Shown here in pieces: positions 1 to 7,596 of a stretch of 9,961 nt of DNA (position 1 is the first letter of the stretch; every line of letters starts with the position of its first letter). The notes below the pieces were generated by a model. It was given only the letters and a program-made list of their open reading frames with translations. It was not told the DNA's origin and made no database searches. The stretch comes from Terriglobia bacterium. Lineage in GTDB: Bacteria; Acidobacteriota; Terriglobia; UBA7540. Position numbers and translations under genes: made by a program. The stretch lies in the NCBI GenBank assembly GCA_030042795.1, contig JASHYZ010000288.1, positions 1-9,961 of the forward strand, given 5' to 3'.

Positions 1-1
1 A

Positions 2-697
2 GTCCTTCCGCGCATGCCTTACGGAGTGAAACCCATTCCCGACGCCGTTGCGCCCGACACGACCGCGGCCTACTACTCGCCCGGAGCGGCGGATGGCTCG
101 CGCGCCGGCATCTACTATGTGAACCTTTACCGGCCGGAGACGCGCCCCAAGTGGGAAATGACGGCGCTCACCCTTCACGAGTCCGTGCCCGGCCATCACG
201 TACAAATCGCGCTCGGCATGGAGCAGACGAACCTGCCCAACTTCCGCCGCTACGGCTATTACAACGCCTTCGGAGAGGGCTGGGGACTCTATGCCGAATC
301 GCTGGGTGATGAGATGGGACTTTACGATGACCCTTATTCGAAATTCGGGCAGCTCACGTATGATATGTGGCGCGCGGTGCGACTGGTGGTGGATACGGGA
401 ATGCACGCCGATCGCTGGTCACGGCAGAGGGCCATCGATTACTTCATGCAGAACGCGGCCAAGGAGGAGCTCGACGTCGTAAACGAGATTGACCGCTACA
501 TCGCCTGGCCGGGCCAGGCGCTCTCCTACAAGATCGGCCAACTCAAGATTCGCGAACTGAGAACCAAAGCCGCCGCAGCACTGGGACCGAAGTTCGACGT
601 GAAGGAGTACCACGAAGTCGTGCTGCGCGAAGGCCCGCTGCCGCTGGATATTCTGGAACGCCAAGTGACGGACTGGATGAATACGAAGCAAGGGTAA
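2..697 (+). CDS. DUF885 family metallopeptidase-like protein, C-terminal part (5' end outside window)
   Basis: The frame is open to the left edge: four codons (V-L-P-R) precede the first ATG at 14, and the run LPRMPYGV looks internal to DUF885 proteins, so the ATG is not the true start. Numbering from that [11 protein letters not shown] at residues 55-62 is the HExxxGHH motif typical of the family and a probable zinc site, with Glu56 as candidate catalytic base. Further family-like blocks are GEGWGLYAE (87-95), the segment around His131 and [12 protein letters not shown] (161-172). DUF885 proteins are usually about 550-610 residues, so roughly the last 40% is present. Members are often secreted or periplasmic and are presumed peptidases; the substrate is unknown, and the N-terminus that would show a signal peptide is missing. 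The C-terminus is intact (TAA at 695-697). The gene converges on the efflux operon with 114 bp between stops and no convincing terminator hairpin there. Confidence 0.9.
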   Translation, partial: VLPRMPYGVKPIPDAVAPDTTAAYYSPGAADGSRAGIYYVNLYRPETRPKWEMTALTLHESVPGHHVQIALGMEQTNLPNFRRYGYYNAFGEGWGLYAESLGDEMGLYDDPYSKFGQLTYDMWRAVRLVVDTGMHADRWSRQRAIDYFMQNAAKEELDVVNEIDRYIAWPGQALSYKIGQLKIRELRTKAAAALGPKFDVKEYHEVVLREGPLPLDILERQVTDWMNTKQG

Positions 698-811
698 TTA
701 CGAAACCCTTCTCTCTTACTCTCCAAAAGGACCATAACTTCTCCGGAGACGGGCCCACATTCCTTGAACAGTCCTTCCCGTCCGGCAGTGCGCCGCAAAC
801 CTCAGCATGGG

Positions 812-3800
812 TTAGTCCTCAGTCGCTTCGTCGAGGTGGAGCGGATCGACCTCAGGAAGCAGGTCCCCGGGCCTGGCGATCCAGGTGTAAAGCGTTGGCA
901 GCAGGAAGATGCTCATCAGCAGGTCGGAGATCAAGCCTCCCACGATGACGATGGCGAACGGCCGCTGGGAATCGGAGCCGATGGCGTGCGAGGTCGCGGC
1001 GGGCAACAATCCCAGGGTTGCCACCAGCATAGTGATCAAGATGGGGCGCAGCCTGAGAACAGCGCCCTCCACGGCAGCCTCCACTACTGAACTGCCCCGA
1101 GAGCGGCGCTGATTGATGTACTCAATCATGATGACGCCGGTCTGCACCGACACGCCAAAGAGCGCCAGGAGCCCAACACCGGATGAGACACTAAAGTTGG
1201 TGTGCGTCACCAGAAGCGCCAGCAGACCTCCCACCGGAGCCATGGCGAGCGTGGCGAGGACAAGCAGAGCCCACTTGAACGAATTAAACATCATGTAAAG
1301 AATGACAAAGATGATGAAAACGGTGAACGGCACGATAATCGCAAGCCGGGCCTGAGCCCTCACCTGGCTTTCGTATTCACCTTCCCAGTTGATGTGATAT
1401 CCTTGAGGCAGCTTGACCCGCCGCTGCACCTTGTCGATGGCTTCCCGCACCGCGCCACCCAGGTCACGGCCACGCACGCTGTACTTGATGGCGATGTAGC
1501 GCTGGTTTCCTTCGCGATAGATTTCGGAGCCGCCATCCTCCACGCTGACGTCGCAAAGCTGCGCCAGCGAAACGCGCTCGCCGGAAGGTGCAAGCAGGCG
1601 GATCTTCTCAATCGCTTCCTTGGTGTCCCGATACTCAGGAAGGTAGCGCATCACCAGGTCGTAGCGGCGTTCGCCCTGAAGCACCTGGGTAAGGGCGTTG
1701 CCGCCCACGGCCGTCTGGATGGCGTCCTGCACGTCGGCGGCGTTGATCTGGTAGCGGGCGCACTGCTCGCGGTCAACAACGAAGTTCAGGTTGGGCTGGC
1801 CGGTGACGTGGAACACGCCCAGGTCCTGGATTCCCTTGACGCCGCTCATAATGTTGGCGATTTCCGCTGCTTTCGCTTCGAGGACCTTCAGATCGTCTCC
1901 ATAAAGCTTGGTGGCGAGTTCCCCTTTAACGCCACTGACGGCCTCTTCCATGTTGTCGGCGATAGGTTGAGAGAAACCCCAAACCACGCCGGGAATCTTC
2001 TCCAGCTCCCGATCCATGGCCGCGACCAGCTCGTCCTTGTTCTGATGGAAAACCGGCCGCCATTGCTCCTTGGGCTTCAGATTCACGCAGTATTCGGTAT
2101 TGAAGAAGCCGGTAGTATCCGTGCCGTCGTCCGGGCGTCCCACCTGGCTCCAGACGAGGGTGGTCTCGGGAAAAGAGGCCAGAATCACTCGAGCCTGATT
2201 CATCACTCGCGTCCCCTCGGTTCGTCCGGTGCTGGGAGCCATGGTGCCGCGGACCCAGAAGGCGCCCTCATCAAGATGGGGCAGGAACTCCGATCCGAGT
2301 CTGGGGGTCACCGTCAGATAGACGATGGCCAAGGCCAGAGCCGCCACGCCGAGCGTAAATTTGCGATGGCGAATCGTCCAGTGGGCGGCGACCCGATAGC
2401 GATCGCGCAACCAGGCAACCGCCGGGTTATGCCATTCGTGCGCGCCCTTGCGAAAGAAGAAACTCGCCAAGACCGGAGCCACGATCATCGAAAAGAGCAA
2501 AGCGCCCAGCAGCGCGAAGGCCACCGTCCAGGCCATGGGCTTGAACAGCCGGCCTTCTACGCGTTGCAGCGTGAAAATCGGGATGTAAGCAGTAATGATG
2601 ATGGCGATGGCGTAGAAAACCGGACGTTGCACCTCGTGGGCGGCGGCGCGAATCCGGTCTCCGATCGTGCCGGCCTCACGCCGGTTCAGATGGCGAACGA
2701 TGTTTTCGATCATCACCACCGAGCCATCCACGACCATGCCAAAATCCAGCGCACCCAGCGACAGCAAGTTGGCGGGCACGCGTTTCAAGTCAAGGCAAAT
2801 AGAGGCGAACAGCAGGGAGAAGGGGATCGTCAGCGCGACGATAATCGCGCCCCGCACATTGCCGAGCAGAAGAAGGAGGATGATCACCACCAGGCAGACG
2901 CCCTCGGTCAGATTGTGCAGCACCGTATGGGTGGTGAAGTGCACCAGATCGCTGCGGTCAAGAAACGGCACGAGCTTGACGCCCGGCGGCAGGATGTAGC
3001 TATTGAGCTCTTTGATCTTCTCGTGCAGGCCTTCCAAGGCTCCTTGAGCCTCGGCGCCCTTGCGTAAGAGCACAATTCCTGAAACGACGTCATCGTTGTC
3101 GACGATTTTCCCGTCTTCGCGGCGAAAGGCTCTTCCGGTTTGGCCCAGCCGGATCTTGGGGCCCTGTTCCACTACGGCAATGTCTTTCACTCTGAGCGGA
3201 GTGCCGTTCTTGGTCATGATGACCGTGTTCTGTATGTCCTGGATATCTCGCACCAGCCCAACGGAGCGAACGTTGATCTGCTGCAGGCCCGCCTCAATAA
3301 AGCTGCCTCCCGCGTTTACGTTGTTGTTGGAGAGTTGCTGTTCCACGTCCCCGATGCTGAGCCCGTAAGCGACGAGCTTGTCGGGATCCACGCGCACCTG
3401 GTATTCGCGCGTGGGGCCGCCGAAGCTTGAGATGTCCACAATGTTCGGCACCTGCTTAAGGTTCTTCTCCACCACCCAGTCTTCGAGGGACTTCAGATCC
3501 ATCACGTCATATTGCGGATTCGTGCTTTGCAGCGTGTAAAACATGATCTGGCCAACCGGGCTCCAATCCGTGCCCATTTGGCCCACGACCCCGGGCGGCA
3601 GATTAACCTGGCTTAAGCGCTCGAGCACCCGTTCCCGGTTCCAATTGTTGTCAGTGTCATCACCAAAGATCAGCTTGACGTCCGCGAGCCCGAACAATGA
3701 GAAGGAGCGTAGGTGCACAACCCCCGGGATGCCGTTCATGGCAATTTCCAGCGGAATCGTCACCTGTTGTTCTATCTGTTCCGCCGAGATCCCCGGCCAC

Positions 3801-3955
3801 TGGGCGATGACGTCAACGTAGTTGTTCGCCACATCTGGATATGCCTCTACGGGAAGCCGGTGGAACGAGATAATGCCCCAGATGAAGAGCAGCACCGCAA
3901 TCGCCAGCACGAGAATGCGGTTATTGAGCGCGTAATCGACGATGCGACGAATCAT
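812..3955 (-). CDS. czcA: CusA/CzcA-family heavy-metal efflux RND transporter, inner-membrane pump
   Basis: This is the proton-driven pump of a tripartite metal exporter. At 1047 residues it has full family length. Layout: N-terminal helix (about 14-33), a large periplasmic porter loop, a helix block at about 347-500, one helix near 533-552, a second periplasmic loop starting with the family-like EFLPHLDEG (556-564), and C-terminal helices from about 875. In helix 4, DFGMVVDGSVVMIEN has Asp404, Asp410 and Glu417, matching the proton-relay signature of CzcA-like (Co/Zn/Cd/Ni) pumps; Cu/Ag CusA proteins lack the DFG triplet. The metal itself cannot be fixed from sequence. ATG at 3953-3955 begins MIRRIVDYALNNR, a usual family N-terminus. 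Its Shine-Dalgarno is weak (GAGA, 7 nt upstream). It is the last gene of the operon, separated from the adaptor gene by 157 bp filled with an inverted repeat array. The symbol is by family, not by demonstrated substrate. Confidence 0.96.
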   Translation of the reverse strand: MIRRIVDYALNNRILVLAIAVLLFIWGIISFHRLPVEAYPDVANNYVDVIAQWPGISAEQIEQQVTIPLEIAMNGIPGVVHLRSFSLFGLADVKLIFGDDTDNNWNRERVLERLSQVNLPPGVVGQMGTDWSPVGQIMFYTLQSTNPQYDVMDLKSLEDWVVEKNLKQVPNIVDISSFGGPTREYQVRVDPDKLVAYGLSIGDVEQQLSNNNVNAGGSFIEAGLQQINVRSVGLVRDIQDIQNTVIMTKNGTPLRVKDIAVVEQGPKIRLGQTGRAFRREDGKIVDNDDVVSGIVLLRKGAEAQGALEGLHEKIKELNSYILPPGVKLVPFLDRSDLVHFTTHTVLHNLTEGVCLVVIILLLLLGNVRGAIIVALTIPFSLLFASICLDLKRVPANLLSLGALDFGMVVDGSVVMIENIVRHLNRREAGTIGDRIRAAAHEVQRPVFYAIAIIITAYIPIFTLQRVEGRLFKPMAWTVAFALLGALLFSMIVAPVLASFFFRKGAHEWHNPAVAWLRDRYRVAAHWTIRHRKFTLGVAALALAIVYLTVTPRLGSEFLPHLDEGAFWVRGTMAPSTGRTEGTRVMNQARVILASFPETTLVWSQVGRPDDGTDTTGFFNTEYCVNLKPKEQWRPVFHQNKDELVAAMDRELEKIPGVVWGFSQPIADNMEEAVSGVKGELATKLYGDDLKVLEAKAAEIANIMSGVKGIQDLGVFHVTGQPNLNFVVDREQCARYQINAADVQDAIQTAVGGNALTQVLQGERRYDLVMRYLPEYRDTKEAIEKIRLLAPSGERVSLAQLCDVSVEDGGSEIYREGNQRYIAIKYSVRGRDLGGAVREAIDKVQRRVKLPQGYHINWEGEYESQVRAQARLAIIVPFTVFIIFVILYMMFNSFKWALLVLATLAMAPVGGLLALLVTHTNFSVSSGVGLLALFGVSVQTGVIMIEYINQRRSRGSSVVEAAVEGAVLRLRPILITMLVATLGLLPAATSHAIGSDSQRPFAIVIVGGLISDLLMSIFLLPTLYTWIARPGDLLPEVDPLHLDEATED

Positions 3956-3964
3956 TTCAGTTTC

Positions 3965-4112
3965 TCAGTTCGGAGTTCGGAGTTTGATCCGTTCGGAGTT
4001 GGCCGTCGTCGTCGAGCTGCTGCTCATTACAGGACAGCCGCCAATTGGCTAGTTGCGGGTCAGAACTCCGAACGCAAACTGATCAACGCCGAACTGCTAA
4101 ACTCTGAACTGA
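3965..4112. repeat. Inverted array of GTTCGGAGTT-type units between adaptor and pump genes
   Basis: The left arm (3965-4000) contains three GTTCGGAGTT-like units. The right arm (4064-4112) contains the complementary AACTCCGAAC-like units. Exact pairing is visible for CGTTCGGAGTT (3990-4000) with 4064-4074, and 12 of 13 bases pair between 3965-3977 and 4100-4112. The loop (4001-4063) carries a GTC triplet run and the 10-bp palindrome GCCAATTGGC (4040-4049). In the polycistronic RNA this would fold into a long imperfect hairpin. It begins next to the adaptor stop codon and ends at the weak Shine-Dalgarno of the pump gene. Direct observation: the repeats. Inference: a mobile or REP-like intergenic element, or an intercistronic control hairpin. 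Confidence 0.65.
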
Positions 4113-5252
4113 CTACTGCTCCACCGTGGATTGCAGATCCAAGGCATTGACCACTACCTGTTGGCCTGGGTGCAAGCCCTCGAGGACCGCCTGCATATTG
4201 CCGGGCAACATCTTGCCTCCGGTTACCTCGATGCGGCGAAAGTTGCTGCCTCCTGCCGGCGCGTAGACCCAATCCCGGTCGTGCAAATGCAACACAGAGG
4301 TGGCTGGCACCGCGGCGTATGATTCTTTGGCGGAGCCGTGGAAGGTCGCGCTAACAAACATGCCCAGCCGTAACATGCCGGGGTTGGCAACCTCCAAGCG
4401 AACTTTCGCAGTCCTCAGGTTGGGATCGAGGATGGGTCCGATGTTGCTGATCCGGCCCTTGAGGTTCAAATCCGGGTACGCGTTGAGGTGAATGTCGGCG
4501 TACTCACCCAGGCGAACAAAAGGAAGGTCGTTCTCGTAAACATCACAAAGAATCCAAACATGGGAAAGGTCCGAGATGGTGAAGGCGTTGGGCGAGGCCA
4601 AACCCTGCGTGCCGGCAGCCATGGTCACCTGTTGGTCTGTAATGACGCCGGAGACCGGCGCATACACATCCACCTCGGCAGAGGGATGATTGACGTCCGC
4701 TCCCAGCACCCGGAGATGATCGACAGTAGTCTCAACCGTGACCCTGGCTTTCGCCTCAGTGTCCTCGGCCACTTGGAGATCGTTCAAGGCGATGGCGCCG
4801 TGATCGTAGAGCAATTTCGAGCGGTCGAGCTGGGTACGAGCCAGGGTTTCATCCGCTACCGCCTGCCGGTAATCGGAAAAAGCCTGGGCGACGTCGGCGC
4901 TCTGGACGCGCATCAGGAGCTGACCCTTGGTGACCGTGTCACCGAGCCGTGCTCGAATCTCCAGAATGCGGCCCGAGGCCACTGAAATCACGGGAACGTT
5001 GCGCGAAACGTCGGGGTTCACCGAGCCCGTGACGTTCAACTCCGGCGCCTCGCGGTAGTCAGTGGCGGTCGCCAGCGGATACTGGTCAGGGTGGTCCACC
5101 GTGAACAAGCTGGCGTCCGACTCACGGACGACCTGTGCGGGCGGCGGCGCTTCGTCCTGTGGATTAGCTTTGCCGCTGCTGCAACTGGACGCCGCGAGCG
5201 CCAGAGAGGCCACTCCCGCGAGCGCTGCTACAAAGTAAGAATCACGTTCCAT
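4113..5252 (-). CDS. czcB: Efflux RND periplasmic adaptor (membrane fusion) lipoprotein, CusB/CzcB type
   Basis: This adaptor bridges the inner-membrane pump and the outer-membrane factor. The 379-residue product starts with a hydrophobic segment ending in a lipobox-like ALAASSC, with Cys24 as the probable lipidated residue. The box is not canonical at -3, so lipidation is likely rather than certain. After a Pro-rich linker come one half of the lipoyl/barrel-sandwich domain (about 86-115), an alpha-helical hairpin (about 117-180), the second half (about 190-217, with YAPVSGVITDQ), a beta-barrel domain (about 225-303) and a membrane-proximal domain to the end. There is no His-rich or Met-rich N-terminal metal-binding stretch such as some CzcB or CusB proteins carry. 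The ATG has a good Shine-Dalgarno (GAAGGTG at 5257-5263 on the + strand, 4 nt away). It lies 84 bp after the outer-membrane factor gene and 157 bp before the pump gene. Confidence 0.94.
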   Translation of the reverse strand: MERDSYFVAALAGVASLALAASSCSSGKANPQDEAPPPAQVVRESDASLFTVDHPDQYPLATATDYREAPELNVTGSVNPDVSRNVPVISVASGRILEIRARLGDTVTKGQLLMRVQSADVAQAFSDYRQAVADETLARTQLDRSKLLYDHGAIALNDLQVAEDTEAKARVTVETTVDHLRVLGADVNHPSAEVDVYAPVSGVITDQQVTMAAGTQGLASPNAFTISDLSHVWILCDVYENDLPFVRLGEYADIHLNAYPDLNLKGRISNIGPILDPNLRTAKVRLEVANPGMLRLGMFVSATFHGSAKESYAAVPATSVLHLHDRDWVYAPAGGSNFRRIEVTGGKMLPGNMQAVLEGLHPGQQVVVNALDLQSTVEQ

Positions 5253-5320
5253 AATTCACCTTCGAAACTTGCCAAGCAGGTTGCGAAAGCCACGTCCTTC
5301 CGAGGCCCGAAATGGCTTCG

Positions 5321-5333
5321 CGGCAGCCTGCCG
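5321..5333 (-). other. Small intercistronic stem-loop after the outer-membrane factor gene
   Basis: A perfect 5-bp inverted repeat CGGCA-GCC-TGCCG lies 3 nt beyond the TAA of the outer-membrane factor gene in the transcribed direction. No U-tract follows, so it is not a clear intrinsic terminator. It could stabilise or weakly attenuate the operon transcript. A dyad this short may also occur by chance in GC-rich DNA. Confidence 0.25.
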
Positions 5334-5336
5334 AAC

Positions 5337-6644
5337 TTAAGGGCTGAGGTTCCTTGTCCCTGTCGATTCCTTCAATTGCTCAACCGCGAGCATGTCATTG
5401 GCGAGCGCCTGGCGATAGGCGAGGGCCGTAGCGCGGTAGCTGCGCTCGGCATCCAGAAAGTCGAGCAGGCTCGCCGCTCCGCGCCGGTAGGCATACTCGC
5501 TGATGTCGCGCGAGTCCTGCGCTTCCTTCATGTATCCGGACTCGTACAGCCGCGCCACTTCATCGGCGCTCTGGAATCCTCCGTAAGCGTTCTCAACATC
5601 GTTCATCACCGCGTCCTCTGCAGCTTTTTCACTCTCCTGAGCGCCGCCGATGGCGTAATGGGTACGCGCGATTTCACCCTGGTTTTTGTCCCAGATAGGA
5701 ATCTCGATACTCGCTGTGAATCCGGCAAGGTTCAGGGCTGAGACGTGCGTGTAAGTGAAGGCGGTGGTCAAATCGCGTTTGCCATTGGCCTTCGCCAGGT
5801 TGTACTGGCTGTTGGCAGCGGTCACGCCCTGTTTGGCGGCCAGCAGATCGGGGCGATGCTGGAGCGCCAGGAGCTCGAGGTCCTGCTGGTTGAGGTGCAG
5901 CGGCGCATAGGCCAGCTCCCCGGCGACCTCAAAATTCTCCGGCAAAGTGTCGTAACCGAGATACTGCCGCAACCCCGCCCGTGCCTGGACAAGGGACAAC
6001 TGGGCGGACGAGACGTCCTGCTGGAACTGCAGAAGCTGCAGATGGATCTTGAGGTAGTCTCCCTCACTGATGGCGCCCGCCTTGTATTGCGACTGGGAGA
6101 TGTCAACCGTCTTTTGAAAGCTGTCCAGATCCTGCTTGGCGAAATCGAGCTGCGACATCGCAAGCAGTACGTTAATGAATTGCTGAGCCACGTTGAACGT
6201 CAGCGAGCGCTCATTGTCGTAGACCTGAGACCGGGTGACAGTCGTCTGGTCCTTGGCCGCCTCCACGCGGGCGGCTCGCTTGTGGCCGCGCTCCCAGGTA
6301 AATGCCGCGCCGAGGTCAAATTCTGTGACTTGGTTAAGGGTCGCACTGTTGAAGCCGTTGGGCGTGATGGGTACGTAGAGATCATCGTACGTGAACACCG
6401 GGTTCGGGCGGATGGCTGCCGTGATCTCCTCGGCTTGGCTCTGCTGGATTTGCGAGCGGGCGGCCTGCAGGGCATGGTTATGCGCCAGAGCGAGCTGGAT
6501 GGCCTGATCGAGATTGATCTTCACATCCGTTGGCGTCTGCCCATAAGAGGCTGACGCCAGCACGGATGCTCCTATCGCGAGGGTCAGGCCGATGAATAAT
6601 GATCGGTCACGCGGACTGATGAGACGAGGGGTATCTTTGTGCAT
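5337..6644 (-). CDS. czcC: Outer-membrane factor (TolC/CzcC family) of the metal efflux system
   Basis: This is the outer-membrane channel of the tripartite pump. From the ATG at 6642-6644 the product has 435 residues, normal for the family. It opens with a signal peptide (basic MHKDTPRLISPRDR, then FIGLTLAIGASVLASA, cleavage near ASA-SYG). There is no lipobox Cys, unlike CusC, so it is probably not lipidated. Two outer-membrane-efflux repeats follow: the first opens with INLDQAIQLALAHN and includes YKAGAISEGDYLK; the second includes YRRGAASLLDFLDAERSY, the usual place for this motif near the end. A GTG at 6698 in the same frame would add 18 residues, but they would precede the basic start of the signal peptide. 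The ATG has AAGGG (6655-6659, + strand CCCTT), 10 nt away, so the ATG is preferred. It lies 71 bp after the small membrane-protein gene. Confidence 0.93.
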   Translation of the reverse strand: MHKDTPRLISPRDRSLFIGLTLAIGASVLASASYGQTPTDVKINLDQAIQLALAHNHALQAARSQIQQSQAEEITAAIRPNPVFTYDDLYVPITPNGFNSATLNQVTEFDLGAAFTWERGHKRAARVEAAKDQTTVTRSQVYDNERSLTFNVAQQFINVLLAMSQLDFAKQDLDSFQKTVDISQSQYKAGAISEGDYLKIHLQLLQFQQDVSSAQLSLVQARAGLRQYLGYDTLPENFEVAGELAYAPLHLNQQDLELLALQHRPDLLAAKQGVTAANSQYNLAKANGKRDLTTAFTYTHVSALNLAGFTASIEIPIWDKNQGEIARTHYAIGGAQESEKAAEDAVMNDVENAYGGFQSADEVARLYESGYMKEAQDSRDISEYAYRRGAASLLDFLDAERSYRATALAYRQALANDMLAVEQLKESTGTRNLSP

Positions 6645-6715
6645 GGAGTTGTTACCCTTAATCCCGACGCGCCGGGTGCAATGGCGAAACAAATACACTT
6701 ACAGCGCTGGGAAGT

Positions 6716-7165
6716 TTATCGACTGAAGGAAAAGGAGCAGGGAGGGGCGCGGCTGATGGGAGAATACGCAATACGTTCGGCGGCGAATTCAGCCGCGAAT
6801 AGAACCCAGGTAAAGAAACAGAGTGCGACCAGTACCTCGATGGCCACTGAAATTTGAAAACTCTCGAGAGCCTCCAGCAATCGCGCCAGATGAACGGCGT
6901 GACTCGAGCCGGAGTTCGCCGGTACAGCAGCCTTAATCTTGACGCTTTCAGCTCGCCGGGCAGCGGGCATCACCCCGAACCGCACCAAGTCATCGCTGGC
7001 CGAGATGCAGGGGAAGAGCGCGACCGCAGCCAGAAAAACCACAAAACCCCGGCGGCAGCGATCCCTCAGACGCGAAGCACGGCGCCGCTCCTGGAAGGCC
7101 AGAACTCCGAGGGCGGCGAGCGCGCCAAGCGCCCAAAATAGATTTAACCCGTCGGCTACAGTCAT
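6716..7165 (-). CDS. Small hypothetical membrane protein, first gene of the metal efflux operon
   Basis: The product has 149 residues. Three hydrophobic segments are visible: about 6-24 (LNLFWALGALAALGVLAF), about 40-54 leading into FPCISASDDL, and about 103-125 (near the C-terminus, with Trp120). A basic stretch (ERRRASRLRDRCRRG, 26-40) separates the first two, suggesting a cytoplasmic loop by the positive-inside rule, and a polar segment (about 66-95) lies between the second and third. I do not recognise a named Pfam family. From memory, small proteins with a similar SDDL box occur near efflux genes in Acidobacteriota, but I cannot verify this. It is co-directional with and 71 bp upstream of the outer-membrane factor gene, so it is probably in the same transcript, and an accessory envelope role in metal handling is inferred. 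The ATG has no visible Shine-Dalgarno, which fits the near-leaderless promoter next to it. Confidence 0.7.
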   Translation of the reverse strand: MTVADGLNLFWALGALAALGVLAFQERRRASRLRDRCRRGFVVFLAAVALFPCISASDDLVRFGVMPAARRAESVKIKAAVPANSGSSHAVHLARLLEALESFQISVAIEVLVALCFFTWVLFAAEFAAERIAYSPISRAPPCSFSFSR

Positions 7166-7174
7166 GCTTAGCGT

Positions 7175-7203
7175 AATCTAGCTGAATCACCCTGCCGAGT
7201 CAA
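7175..7203 (-). promoter_or_regulatory. Candidate sigma-70-type promoter of the metal efflux operon
   Basis: Read on the minus strand, TTGACT (7203-7198) and TAGATT (7180-7175) are separated by exactly 17 bp. The -35 box matches 5 of 6 consensus bases and the -10 box 4 of 6. The expected transcription start, about 7 nt past the -10 box, would be near 7168. That is only about 3 nt before the ATG of the small membrane-protein gene, consistent with a leaderless transcript and with the missing Shine-Dalgarno. Confidence 0.5.
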
Positions 7204-7217
7204 GCAAAAGACAAAGT

Positions 7218-7238
7218 GTTGCATGCGACGGCATCAAC
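7218..7238 (-). terminator. Stem-loop with following T-rich tract, possible terminator of the rhomboid transcript
   Basis: On the minus strand GTTGATGC pairs with GCATGCAAC (one bulged base) around a CGTC loop, and the following sequence ACTTTGTCTTTT is T-rich though interrupted. It lies about 360 nt after the rhomboid stop and just ahead of the efflux-operon promoter. That position would suit a terminator insulating the two units. The T-tract is imperfect, and the dyad could instead be a regulator-binding site. Confidence 0.3.
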
Positions 7239-7282
7239 AAGGCTCGAGAAATCCATTCTTTTACTATTTGGTTAACTTTTGT

Positions 7283-7295
7283 CACAATCCTTGTG
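7283..7295. promoter_or_regulatory. Short palindrome CACAA-TCC-TTGTG upstream of the efflux operon
   Basis: This is a perfect 5-bp dyad with a 3-bp spacer, about 80 bp upstream of the candidate -35 box, in a locally AT-richer patch. Its symmetry resembles a small operator half-site pair, but no metal-sensor gene is in the window to link it to, and a 10-base match may be chance. Confidence 0.2.
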
Positions 7296-7596
7296 TGTTT
7301 CGTGAGTCTCGCTGTCCCACCTGCTGATTCTAAAGCACATTCCAGCTTTGTTCGAAATGGGACTCTGCCATTGGACTCCACCAGAATTGCGAGACGACTG
7401 GCGAACCGGAAGATCGCGCCGCACCGGCAAACTGGACTTCCGAGAAAGCTCGGCTGCCAAGCGCGGTTTTGCCTCCACCCGATCAAGCGGACGGAAACCC
7501 TCTCGAAAGTCCAACTGCCGTCGCCATGGTTTCGACATATTCTGGCAACCCATTCGCAGTCAATCACATTCCGGCTTCGTTCGTTCGAGAGCGTGG

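Larger units (their letters stand above)
7166..7596. other. Non-coding stretch between efflux operon and rhomboid gene
   Basis: This stretch of 431 bp lies between the rhomboid stop and the first efflux-operon ATG. It holds the candidate operon promoter, a stem-loop at 7218-7238, a short dyad at 7283-7295 and a small perfect stem CCGAG-AAAG-CTCGG at 7440-7453. Several frames are open across it on both strands, but none gives a recognisable protein. The longest on the minus strand (7684-7187) runs back over the end of the rhomboid gene and has no domain-like or membrane pattern. The part from about 7300 to 7596 shows nothing further that I can name. Confidence 0.5.

Noticed and set aside
698..811. 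Possible bidirectional terminator between the converging DUF885 and pump genes
   Set aside because: Only a short CTCCGGAG palindrome (738-745) is present, with no adjoining T-tract on either strand.
1202..3067. 621-codon open frame on the plus strand antisense to the RND pump gene
   Set aside because: It is an antisense shadow of a well-defined pump gene in GC-rich DNA. The translation is rich in His, Gln, Arg and Asp with no domain pattern.
6645..6698. GTG start adding 18 residues to the outer-membrane factor
   Set aside because: The extension precedes a complete signal peptide that begins at the internal ATG, and the GTG has no better ribosome binding site.
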